A stretch of DNA of 49,927 bases from positions 1 through 49,927 of the forward strand of contig NZ_BMKS01000021.1 in assembly GCF_014644455.1 (NCBI RefSeq), written 5' to 3'. How positions within the stretch are numbered: position 1 is the stretch's first letter; the number at the start of each line of letters is the position of its first letter. A model generated the notes under the pieces. The model did no database searches, was not told the DNA's origin, and saw nothing but the letters and a program-made list of their open reading frames with translations. Made by a program: the position numbers and the translations under genes. Source of the DNA: Caldovatus sediminis (lineage in GTDB: Bacteria; Pseudomonadota; Alphaproteobacteria; Acetobacterales; Acetobacteraceae). Below, one piece after another: positions 39,916-47,443 of this stretch.

Positions 39916-40259
39916 GGCGACGTCGCGCCGCCGCCGCGCGGCATCCCGCCGCCCGGCTCGCGGAGATGGTGCTGCACGTCGTCGAGGACTACCGCGCCTT
40001 CGCCGCCGCCCCGCCGGAGGGGACCGACACCAGGGCCTTCGCCGCCCGCCACGCCGCCTGCCGCGCCGCGCTCGCCCATCTCGAGCACCTGCTGCGCCTG
40101 ACCCGCGCGATGGGCGGGGAGATCGGCGCCGCCCGCGACGCGGCGCTGATCCAGGCGGAGGCCGCGCTGGCCGAGGCGCGCAGCGAGATGGCCCTGCTGC
40201 CGCCGGGCGAGGAGGACGAGGAGGAGGCGGCGGATGCCGGAACCGACGCGGCCGGCTGA
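39912..40259 (+). CDS. Small helical protein before the terminase gene (possible small terminase)
   Basis: 115 residues from ATG 39912, overlapping the tail-fibre stop. A basic N-terminus is followed by helices (RLAEMVLHVVEDYRAFAA; ACRAALAHLEHLLRLTRAM) and an acidic tail with EEDEEEAADAGTD. Its 3' end overlaps the large terminase gene by 26 bases. Position beside the large subunit suggests a small terminase or packaging factor, but no DNA-binding motif is clear, so it remains hypothetical. Confidence 0.6.
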   Translation: MRRRRAAAARHPAARLAEMVLHVVEDYRAFAAAPPEGTDTRAFAARHAACRAALAHLEHLLRLTRAMGGEIGAARDAALIQAEAALAEARSEMALLPPGEEDEEEAADAGTDAAG

Positions 40260-41688
40260 CTTCCTCGAATTCGTCTGGGTCTGGAACCGCCGCCAGCGGC
40301 TCGACACGCCGGTGCTGCACCGGCGCATCGCCCGCTGGCTCCAGGCCCGCCGCAACGCCGGCGACCGCCGGCTGCTGCTCACCGCCTTCCGCGGCTCGGG
40401 CAAGAGCACCCTGGTCGGCCTCTACTGCGCCTGGACGCTGACGCGCGATCCCGACGCGCGCATCCTCGTCCTCGCCGCCGACCACGCGCTCGCGACCAAG
40501 ATGGTCGCCACGGTGCGCCGCATCGTCGAGCGCCACGCGCTCTGCGCCGCGATCCGCCCCGCCGGGCCGGAGGCGTGGGCGGCGGACCGCTTCACCGTCG
40601 CGCGCCGGGCGGTGCTGCGCGATCCCTCGATGCTCGCCCAGGGCGTCGGCGGCAACATCACCGGCAGCCACGCCGACCTGATCGTCTGCGACGACGTCGA
40701 GGTCGCCGGCAACAGCGACACGCCGGCCAAGCGCGCCGAGCTGCGCGAGCGGCTGGCGGAGACCGAGTTCGTCCTCGTCCCCGGCGGCACCATCCTCTAC
40801 GTCGGCACGCCGCACTGCGCCGACAGCCTCTACCGCGCGCCGGAGGGGGAGGACGACGAGGTGTTCCTCGCCGGCTACCGCCGCCTCGCCCTGCCGCTGC
40901 TCAACGCCGCCGGGCGCAGCGTCTGGCCGGAGCGCTTCCCGCCGGAGGCGATCGCGGCGCTGCGCCGGCGCGTGGGCCCGCTGCAATTCGCGCGGCACAT
41001 GCTGCTGCGCGCGGTCGCCGACGGCGCCGCCCGGCTCGATCCCGCGGCGCTGGTCCGCTACGCGGAGGAGCCGGAATACCGCGAGGCCGGCGGGCGCGCG
41101 GTGCTGACGCTGCTGGGCCGGCGGCTCGTCTCCGGCGGCGGGTTCTGGGACCCGGCCTACGGGCGGGCGGGCGGCGGGGGCGACGCCTCGGTGCTCGCGG
41201 CCGTCTACGCCGACGGCGAGGGCAACCGCTACCTGCACCGCCTCGCCTACCTGGCGCACGACCCGGAGCGGCCGGAGGACCCGGCGACGCAGCAGTGCCG
41301 CGCCGTCGCCGCCATCGCCCGCGCGCTGATGCTGCCCGCGGTGCGGGTGGAGACGAACGGGCTCGGCCGCTTCCTCCCCGCGCTGCTGCGGCGCGAGATG
41401 GCGCGCGCCGGCGCCGCCTGCGCGGTGATCGAGCACGCCAGCACGCGGGCGAAGGCGGAGCGCATCCTCGCCGCGCTGGAGCCGGCGCTCGCCGCGCGCC
41501 GCCTCTACGCGCACGAGGGCGTGTGGCGCACGCCCTTCCCGGCGGAGATGGCGGCCTGGCGGCCGGACGCGCCGGGCGCGGCGCGCGACGACGCGCTCGA
41601 CGCGGTGGCGGGCTGCCTGCTCGCCGAGCCGGTGCGCCTGCCGGCGGTGCCGGCGGCGGCGCGAAGGGCGGAGTGGCGGGGCGCCTGA
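40234..41688 (+). CDS. Large terminase subunit
   Basis: 484-residue DNA-packaging motor. The ATPase half has Walker A FRGSGKST (residues 52-59) and Walker B LIVCDD near 149-154, followed by coupling-motif-like VGTPH. The RNase H-like nuclease half shows acidic residues in GGFWDPAYGR and in GAARDDALDAVAG near the C-terminus. It is shorter than T7 gp19 (586) but complete in motifs. Placement after the tail genes is T7-like. The ATG lies inside the preceding gene. Confidence 0.93.
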   Translation: MPEPTRPADFLEFVWVWNRRQRLDTPVLHRRIARWLQARRNAGDRRLLLTAFRGSGKSTLVGLYCAWTLTRDPDARILVLAADHALATKMVATVRRIVERHALCAAIRPAGPEAWAADRFTVARRAVLRDPSMLAQGVGGNITGSHADLIVCDDVEVAGNSDTPAKRAELRERLAETEFVLVPGGTILYVGTPHCADSLYRAPEGEDDEVFLAGYRRLALPLLNAAGRSVWPERFPPEAIAALRRRVGPLQFARHMLLRAVADGAARLDPAALVRYAEEPEYREAGGRAVLTLLGRRLVSGGGFWDPAYGRAGGGGDASVLAAVYADGEGNRYLHRLAYLAHDPERPEDPATQQCRAVAAIARALMLPAVRVETNGLGRFLPALLRREMARAGAACAVIEHASTRAKAERILAALEPALAARRLYAHEGVWRTPFPAEMAAWRPDAPGAARDDALDAVAGCLLAEPVRLPAVPAAARRAEWRGA

Positions 41689-41702
41689 CGGCGGCCGCCG
41701 CG

Positions 41703-41924
41703 CTACCCCGCCCGCTTCAGCACCTCGCTCGCATGCCGCGCCACGCCCGCCGGCGTGATCTCGTAGCGCCCGTCCGCCTCGCGCCGCCGCGCGAGGCCCA
41801 TGCCCGCCAGCCGCTCCAGGCAGGGCCCGTCCTTGAGCCCCGGCGGCCGCCCGAGCTCGCCGACCAGCGTCAGCCGGTGCAGCGCGGAGCGGCAGCAGGT
41901 CTCCAGGTAGGGCTCGTTCCACAT
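41703..41924 (-). CDS. Antisense winged-helix-like small protein
   Basis: 73 residues on the minus strand between terminase and lysis genes, opposite to every other gene of the operon. MWNEPYLETCCRSALHRLTLVGELG and PCLERLAGMGLARRREADGRYEITPAGVARHA have the helix-then-wing pattern of a small winged-helix DNA-binding protein; READGRYEITPAG is a typical wing. No clear ribosome-binding site is seen. It could be a regulator of the element. Coding status is supported by its domain-like content and low overlap with neighbours. Confidence 0.6.
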   Translation of the reverse strand: MWNEPYLETCCRSALHRLTLVGELGRPPGLKDGPCLERLAGMGLARRREADGRYEITPAGVARHASEVLKRAG

Positions 41925-42013
41925 CGCTCGCGTCGCGTCCAGCAGAGAGGGGGGCGATCGCCCGCCCGCAAGGTGATCGGCCCCGCCCGCCCCCGCAAGA
42001 AGGCAAGCCCCGC

Positions 42014-42415
42014 ATGACCCCCATCCAGATCGAGCCGACCTGGTGGATCTCGGTGATCGAGATCCCGGTCGTCGCCGCCCTGTTCCACATGCTGCACGGC
42101 CTGCGCCGCGACCTGCACGCGCGCATCGACCGCGCCGACGAGCGCGACTCGGAGGCGCTCGGCCGCACCCGCGAGGACCTCGCCGCCTTCAAGCTCGAGG
42201 TCGCGCGCACCTACGTCCCGCTCTCGCTGGTGCGCGAGATCGACCGCCGCCTCTCGCAGCAGCTCCTGCGCATCGAGTCGAAGCTCGAGGAGGTCTCGCG
42301 CGCCACCACCGCCGCCGCGGCCGCGCTCGACGCCGCGCAGAAGGCGACGGCCGCAGGGGGCCACCGCGCCGCGGGGGCCCGCCTCGGCGGCGCGGCGGGG
42401 GAGGAGGAGGCATGA
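42014..42415 (+). CDS. Membrane-anchored coiled-coil phage protein (holin- or spanin-like position)
   Basis: 133 residues. One hydrophobic N-terminal segment (TWWISVIEIPVVAALFHMLHG, about residues 9-29) is followed by a charged helix with heptads (RRDLHARIDRADERDSEALGRTREDLAAFKLEV; REIDRRLSQQLLRIESKLEEV) and an Ala/Gly-rich tail. The next gene is an endolysin whose ATG overlaps this stop (ATGA), so a lysis-accessory role is likely. A single span with a coiled coil fits a spanin-like or anchor protein better than a classical holin. Confidence 0.65.
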   Translation: MTPIQIEPTWWISVIEIPVVAALFHMLHGLRRDLHARIDRADERDSEALGRTREDLAAFKLEVARTYVPLSLVREIDRRLSQQLLRIESKLEEVSRATTAAAAALDAAQKATAAGGHRAAGARLGGAAGEEEA

Positions 42416-42870
42416 GCGCCGCCCCGCGCCGGGAGGGCCGCGACCGCGCCGCGGCGACGGAGATCCTCGCCCGCACCCTGCTCGGCGAGGCCGCCGGCCG
42501 CCCCGTGCGGGCCGTCGAGGCGGTGGCGGCGGTGGTGATGAACCGCGTGCGCCTCGCCGCCGCCCCGGGCGGCCCGTCGCACCGGGGCCGGGGCATCGCC
42601 GGCGTCTGCCGCGCGCCCTTGCGGTTCCCCTGCGGGACGTCGCGCCATCGGCGCCGCACCGCGATGCCCGACGCGCCCGAGGGCGATGCGGCCCTCGCCC
42701 TCTGCCGCCGCGTCGCCGCCCGCGCCGTGGCCGGCGCCCTGCCCGACCCCACCGGCGGCGCGACGCGCTACCACGACGCCGCGACGCTGCCGCGCTGGGC
42801 GATCGGCGCGGTGCCGGTGGCGGAGATCGGCGGCCTGGTCTTCTACCGGCTCGACGACGCCGGCCGCTGA
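42412..42870 (+). CDS. SleB-type cell-wall hydrolase (endolysin)
   Basis: 152-residue lysozyme-fold hydrolase of the SleB/Hydrolase_2 family. Conserved features are LARTLLGEAAGRPVRAVEAVAAVVMNRVR near residues 19-47, with Glu28 as candidate catalytic acid, and GATRYHDAATLPRW near the end. No signal peptide is present, so export would need the upstream membrane protein. It is the last gene of the morphogenesis cluster. Its ATG overlaps the preceding stop codon. Confidence 0.88.
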   Translation: MSAAPRREGRDRAAATEILARTLLGEAAGRPVRAVEAVAAVVMNRVRLAAAPGGPSHRGRGIAGVCRAPLRFPCGTSRHRRRTAMPDAPEGDAALALCRRVAARAVAGALPDPTGGATRYHDAATLPRWAIGAVPVAEIGGLVFYRLDDAGR

Positions 42871-43105
42871 GCGCCGCCCGGCGGTGCGCCGGGGTCCCCC
42901 CTGGCCTCCCTTTCGCGTGAGCAGCGCCTTTTTCACGGAAATCCTTAACGACGGTGCAATGGTCGGCGCAGCGGCGGTGCCGCATCCTCGCCGCACGACC
43001 TGAAGCGCATGGGACGTCGGAGGGAGGGCGGTTTCCGGCGGCGGTGGGCGGCGTCGCGGGCCGGGCCGGCCTCGGGGCCCGATCGCTGCACGGAGGACAT
43101 GGCCG

Positions 43106-43405
43106 ATGACCGCGACGCCTGCGACCGCATGGCCCGGATCCCTGGTCCGGCGATGCGACTCCCCTTCGCGCGCGCGCCGTGCGCGCGCCGGCCGCGCGCA
43201 GCGGCTCGCCGGCACGATCCTGCGGGCCTTCCACCAGGCCTGCGACCAGGGCGAGCACGAGGTGGCCTCGGCCCTGCTGCGCACGGCCGAGGCCGCCATC
43301 CTCCGCGGCGGCGGCACGACGGCCCCCGGCCAGCGGCACGACATCAAGGCGCTGATCGCCGCGCATGAGCGGCTCTGGCTGCTGCGCCGGAACGCGCGCG
43401 GCTGA
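43106..43405 (+). CDS. Hypothetical protein
   Basis: 99 residues from ATG 43106, with GGAGGACATGGCCG just upstream. The N-terminal 35 residues are basic; the rest is helical (GTILRAFHQACDQGEHEVASALLRTAEAAI; DIKALIAAHERLWLLRRNARG). No membrane span or known motif is visible. It lies 235 bases after the endolysin; that gap is less GC-rich (TTTTTCACGGAAATCCTTAACG around 42930-42953) and probably carries its promoter. It may belong to the host chromosome instead of the phage-like island. Confidence 0.65.
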   Translation: MTATPATAWPGSLVRRCDSPSRARRARAGRAQRLAGTILRAFHQACDQGEHEVASALLRTAEAAILRGGGTTAPGQRHDIKALIAAHERLWLLRRNARG

Positions 43406-43590
43406 GGCGCGGCCCCCCGGCCGCGGACCGGCGCCTGCCGCGGCACCGGCGAGGACCGCCGCAAGGGCCCCCGCGCGGCGCCCCGCGAGCGCGGCGAGGC
43501 GCCCTGCGGGCCGGGACGACCCCTGGCCCGCCGCCGCGCATGCCGTCGCGCTCCGCCCGGCGCGGGCGGACGGCGCCGGGTCTTCCCGCG

Positions 43591-44469
43591 TCAGCGCCCG
43601 CGCGGCCCGGCCCGCAGCCGCCGCATCGCCCGCTCGCTCATCAGGCAGGCGAACACCACCACCGCGCCGCCGAGGACCGTCGTCGCCCGCGGCCACACCT
43701 CCCAGATCGCGAGGTCGAGCAGCAGCGACACCGGCAGCCCGACGAAATTGAACGGCGCCAGCCGCGCCGCGTCGGCGTGGCGGAACGCCGCCGCCGTGCA
43801 CACCACCGCCGCCCCCGCGAACAGCCCGTTCGCCGCCAGCATCGCCGCGTCGCGCGGGCCGGGCGTGGTCCAGTCGAGCGCCGCCAGCGGCCCGTACAGC
43901 GCGATCCCGAGCAGCGTCGGCCAGAGCAGCACCCGCGCCGCGCCGCTCTCGCCGCGCAGCCGGCGGTTCACCGTCATCGTGGTGGCGTAGGAGAAGGTCG
44001 CGCAGAGCGCGAAGGCGTAGCCCGCCGCCGAGAAGCTCGCGCCCTCCTCGAGCAGCCGCGGCGCCACCGCCAGCGCCACGCCCGCGAAGGCCACCGCGCT
44101 CCACGCCCAGGCGATGCGCGGCACCGGCTCGCGCAGCACCAGGGCGGCGAGGGCGAGCACCCAGAACGGCGCGGTGAAGAACACCAGGTAGCCCTCCGCC
44201 AGGCTCAGCCGGCGGAAGGCGAGGAAGAACGCCCCGGCGGAGACCATCATCGCCGCGGCGCGGATCAGGTGCAGCCAGGGATGGCGCGTCCCGAGCTCGC
44301 CGCCGGCCCCGCGCCAGGCCGCGCGCGCGGCGAGGAAGGCGAGCACCAGCACGGCGTAGCGCAGGAACACGACCTGGCCGAGCCCGTACTGCCCGGAGAG
44401 CAGCTTGCTGTTCGCGTCCAGCAGCCCGAACAGCGCGATCCCCGCGACCAGGAGCGCCGGTCCCCGCAC
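43591..44469 (-). CDS. EamA/DMT-family transporter
   Basis: 292-residue inner-membrane protein from GTG 44469, with GGGAGGGAAC about 11 bases upstream. Ten hydrophobic segments in two EamA repeats are visible (LLVAGIALFGLLDANSKLLSG; FLRYAVLVLAFLAARAAW; second half from FSAAGYAFALCATFSYATTM). DMT transporters export metabolites such as amino acids. Substrate is unknown. It is divergent from pyrD, with 137 bases between the start codons. Confidence 0.9.
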   Translation of the reverse strand: MRGPALLVAGIALFGLLDANSKLLSGQYGLGQVVFLRYAVLVLAFLAARAAWRGAGGELGTRHPWLHLIRAAAMMVSAGAFFLAFRRLSLAEGYLVFFTAPFWVLALAALVLREPVPRIAWAWSAVAFAGVALAVAPRLLEEGASFSAAGYAFALCATFSYATTMTVNRRLRGESGAARVLLWPTLLGIALYGPLAALDWTTPGPRDAAMLAANGLFAGAAVVCTAAAFRHADAARLAPFNFVGLPVSLLLDLAIWEVWPRATTVLGGAVVVFACLMSERAMRRLRAGPRGR

Positions 44470-44606
44470 GCGCGATGTTCCCTCCCGGCCCGGCGGTCGT
44501 CGGCCGGCCGCCGCCCTCCTTCTCGCCGCCGCGCCGCCGGGCGTCAACGCGCCGCGGCGCGCGGGCCTTTCCAGCGCCGCGCCGGTCGGGCATTCAGGCC
44601 GCCGAC

Positions 44607-45659
44607 ATGACCCCCCGCCTCGCCTCCGCCCTCATGCCGCTGCTGCGCGGCATGGACCCCGAACGCGCGCACGATCTCGCCCTGCTCGCGCTGCGGGCCG
44701 GCCTCGTCGGCGCCGATCCGGCGGAGGACGACCCGATCCTGGCGACCCAGGCCTTCGGCCTCTCCTTCCGCAACCCGGTCGGCCTCGCCGCCGGCTTCGA
44801 CAAGGACGCGGTGGCGGTGCTGCCGCTGATGCGCCTCGGCTTCGGCTTCGTCGAGGCCGGCACCGTCACGCCGCGGCCGCAGCCCGGCAACCCGCGCCCG
44901 CGCCTGTTCCGCCTCGCCGAGGACCGGGCGGTGATCAACCGCATGGGCTTCAACAACGGCGGCCTCGACGCCTTCCTCGCCCGCCTCGCCGCCCTGCCGC
45001 GCCCGCTGCCCGCCCCGCTCGGCGTCAACATCGGCATCAACAAGGAGGGGGCGGAGCCGGAGCGCGACTATCCGGCCGCCTACGCCGCCGTCACGCCCTA
45101 TGCCGACTACGTGACGGTCAACGTCTCCTCCCCCAACACGCCGGGGCTGCGCGACCTGCAGGGCGAGGAGCGGCTGGCCGCGATCCTCGACGCCATCGCC
45201 GCCGCCCCCGCGCCGCGCCGCCCGCCGGTGCTCGTCAAGATCGCCCCCGACCTCGCCGGGGACGCCCTCGGCCCGCTGGTCGAGACCTGCGTCGCGCGCG
45301 GCGTCGCCGGGCTGATCGTCTCCAACACCACCGTCACGCGGCCGGCGACGCTGCGCTCGCGCCACCGCGGCGAGGCGGGCGGCCTCTCCGGCGCGCCGCT
45401 CTTCGCGCTCTCGACCGCGGTGCTGCGCAGCGTCCATCGCCTGGCGCGCGGGCGGCTCGTCCTGATCGGCGTCGGCGGCGTCGCCTCGGGCGCGGACGCG
45501 CTGGCCAAGATCAGGGCCGGCGCGTCGCTGGTGCAGCTCTACACCGCCCTCGCCTACGAGGGGCCGGCGCTGATCCGCCGGATCAAGGACGACCTCGCCG
45601 CCCTGCTGCGGCGCGAGGGCTTCGCGCGCCTCTCCGAGGCGGTGGGAACGGACGCCTGA
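44607..45659 (+). CDS. pyrD: Dihydroorotate dehydrogenase (quinone)
   Basis: 350-residue class 2 enzyme that oxidises dihydroorotate to orotate in pyrimidine synthesis and reduces ubiquinone at the inner membrane. The N-terminal amphipathic helix region (LMPLLRGMDPERAHDLALLAL) is the membrane/quinone-binding part. FMN and substrate motifs are NPVGLAAGFDKD, FVEAGTVTPRPQPGNP, NRMGFNN and VNVSSPNTPGLR, the last containing the catalytic serine of class 2. LIGVGGVASGADA binds the FMN phosphate. The HAD gene follows after 8 bases. Confidence 0.97.
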   Translation: MTPRLASALMPLLRGMDPERAHDLALLALRAGLVGADPAEDDPILATQAFGLSFRNPVGLAAGFDKDAVAVLPLMRLGFGFVEAGTVTPRPQPGNPRPRLFRLAEDRAVINRMGFNNGGLDAFLARLAALPRPLPAPLGVNIGINKEGAEPERDYPAAYAAVTPYADYVTVNVSSPNTPGLRDLQGEERLAAILDAIAAAPAPRRPPVLVKIAPDLAGDALGPLVETCVARGVAGLIVSNTTVTRPATLRSRHRGEAGGLSGAPLFALSTAVLRSVHRLARGRLVLIGVGGVASGADALAKIRAGASLVQLYTALAYEGPALIRRIKDDLAALLRREGFARLSEAVGTDA

Positions 45660-45667
45660 GCACACGC

Positions 45668-46531
45668 ATGGACATCCTCGACGGAATCGCCCCCCTCGCG
45701 CCGCGCTACGACGGCTTCGTGCTCGACCTCTGGGGCGTGGTGCACGACGGGCGCCGCCCCTATCCCGGCGTCGTCGAGGCGCTCGCGCGGCTGCGCGAGG
45801 CGGGCAAGCGCGTCGCCTTCCTCTCCAACGCCCCGCGCCGCGCCCGGGTGGTGGAGAGGCAGCTCGCCGGCATGGGCATCGCCAGGGGCGCGCACTACGA
45901 CGGCGTGATCACCTCGGGCGAGCTGGTCTGGCGGCACCTCGCGCGGCGCGAGGACCCGTTCTTCGCCCGCCTCGGCCGCCGCGTCTTCCACATCGGGCCG
46001 GAGCGCGACCACTCGGTGATCGAGGGCCTCGACCTCGCCTTCGCGGACAGCCCGGCGCGGGCGGATTGGGTGCTCAACACCGGCCCCGACCCGCGGCGCG
46101 GGCCGAAGAGCGTCGCGCCCTACGAGGAGACGCTCGCCGCCTGCGCCGGCCTCGGCCTGCCGATGGTCTGCGCCAATCCGGACCTCGCCGTGATGGTCGC
46201 CGGCGAGCGGCTGATCTGCGCCGGCGCCCTCGCCGCGCGCTACCGCGAGATGGGCGGCGCGGTGGCGGAGATCGGCAAGCCCGACCCCGCGGTCTATGCG
46301 CCGGTGCTCGACCTGCTCGGCGTGCGGCGGCGCGAGCGCGTGCTGGCGATCGGCGATTCGCCGCACACCGACCTCGCCGGCGCGCAGGCGGCGGGGCTCG
46401 ACGCGGTCTGGGCCCTCACCGGCCTCGCCGCCGACGCGCATGGCGAGGACCCGGGCCCGGAGCCGCTGCGCAAGGCGCTCGCGGAGCACGCGGTGCGGCC
46501 GCTGGCGGCGGTGCGCGGCCTGCGCTGGTGA
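45668..46531 (+). CDS. HAD-superfamily class IIA phosphatase (TIGR01459-like)
   Basis: 287-residue HAD hydrolase of the NagD-like class IIA type. The nucleophile-containing motif is FVLDLWGVVHDGRRPYPG, motif II is FLSNAPRR, and the C-terminal motifs are IGKPDPAVY (Lys) and LAIGDSPHTDLAGAQAAG (acidic pair). Members hydrolyse small phosphate esters. The start codon lies 8 bases after pyrD, so it is probably co-transcribed; a link to pyrimidine metabolism is not established. Confidence 0.92.
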   Translation: MDILDGIAPLAPRYDGFVLDLWGVVHDGRRPYPGVVEALARLREAGKRVAFLSNAPRRARVVERQLAGMGIARGAHYDGVITSGELVWRHLARREDPFFARLGRRVFHIGPERDHSVIEGLDLAFADSPARADWVLNTGPDPRRGPKSVAPYEETLAACAGLGLPMVCANPDLAVMVAGERLICAGALAARYREMGGAVAEIGKPDPAVYAPVLDLLGVRRRERVLAIGDSPHTDLAGAQAAGLDAVWALTGLAADAHGEDPGPEPLRKALAEHAVRPLAAVRGLRW

Positions 46532-46552
46532 GGCGGCGGCCCCGGCGCCGCC
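46532..46552. terminator. Bidirectional hairpin between HAD and LuxR genes
   Basis: GGCGGCG / CGCCGCC, a 7-bp stem with a 7-base loop filling the 24-base gap between two convergent stop codons. Confidence 0.5.
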
Positions 46553-46555
46553 GCG

Positions 46556-47302
46556 TCAGGGCGCGAGCAGCCCGAGGGACAGCGCCTTCGCCAGCGCCTG
46601 CTCCCGCGTCGCGGCGCCGAGCTTGCGGCGGGCGCGGGCGAGGTGCAGCGCGACGGTCGCGGTGGCGATCCCGAGCCGCTCGGCGATGCGGTCGTTGCGC
46701 AGCCCGGCGGCGAGCCAGAGCAGGCACTCGCGCTCGCGCGGGCTGAGGCGGCGCTGCGCCGCGGCGGCCGCGGGGTCCTCGGCCAGCTCGAGGATGCGCT
46801 GCGCGGCCGCGTGCGCGGCGAGCACGGCGACGCGCTCGTGGGCGCCGCGCCAAGCGGCGAAGGCCGCGCCGTGCAGCCGGGTCAGCAGGGTGAAGCCGCC
46901 CTGCGCCGCCCCCGGCGCCGGCCGCAGCGGCACCGCGAGGCCGCAGCCGATGCCGGCGATCGCGGCCGCCTCGGCGCACATCCGCGCCCATGCCCGGTCG
47001 CCGAGCGCCAGGGCGAACTCCTCGCCGACCGGGAAGGGCGCGACGGCGTGCGCGCAGCGCCGCCGCGCCGCGTCGGTCCCGGAGAAGCCGCTCGCCTCGT
47101 AGTGCGCCGTCCAGGAGGGCGGCAGGGTGGTCAGCCGCAGCCGGGCCGGCGCGCCGGGCGGCGACCAGGCGGGCGGGGCGTAGGCATGGTGGCACCAGGC
47201 GACGCCGATCGCGGCGAAGCCGGCGACCGCCTCCGACCAGGCGGCCTCGATGCTGCGCGCGGCGGCCAGCCGGTCGAGCAGTGCGAGCAGGGAAGGGTCC
47301 AT
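46556..47302 (-). CDS. LuxR-type regulator with autoinducer-binding-like domain
   Basis: 248 residues. The N-terminal half resembles an acyl-homoserine-lactone-binding domain: PPSWTAHYEASGFSGTDAA has the Trp, Tyr and Asp spacing used to hold the lactone. The C-terminal HTH is LSPRERECLLWLAAGLRNDRIAERLGIATATVALHLARARRKLG, typical of LuxR/FixJ. No luxI-type synthase is in the window, so it is an apparent solo regulator. Start ATG 47302 follows GGAGCC. Confidence 0.88.
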   Translation of the reverse strand: MDPSLLALLDRLAAARSIEAAWSEAVAGFAAIGVAWCHHAYAPPAWSPPGAPARLRLTTLPPSWTAHYEASGFSGTDAARRRCAHAVAPFPVGEEFALALGDRAWARMCAEAAAIAGIGCGLAVPLRPAPGAAQGGFTLLTRLHGAAFAAWRGAHERVAVLAAHAAAQRILELAEDPAAAAAQRRLSPRERECLLWLAAGLRNDRIAERLGIATATVALHLARARRKLGAATREQALAKALSLGLLAP

Positions 47303-47443
47303 GCGCCGGCTCCGCGGCCGGGACGGAAGCATACCGGAATTCCCCAGCTTCCGGGCGAGCCGGGATCGCGCTCCGCTGGGTGTGACCCGGATGCGGGCGG
47401 CGGCGGGCCGGCCCGGCCGGCCGCGGAGCGGACAGGCCCCCCG

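Noticed and set aside
37579..42210. Minus-strand open frame of 1543 codons across the tail fibre and terminase genes
   Set aside because: It is the antisense shadow of GC-rich genes; composition is Arg/Ala/Gly-rich with no domain signature, while the plus strand carries recognisable phage proteins.
42925..42965. CtrA-type site in the less GC-rich stretch after the endolysin
   Set aside because: Only one TTAA half-site (CTTAACG) is present; the second half at the required spacing is missing.
29100..43105. Search for att repeats, an integrase or a tRNA at the island borders
   Set aside because: No repeat pair, tRNA-like end or integrase-like frame could be found by eye between tldD and the endolysin; exact borders stay undefined.
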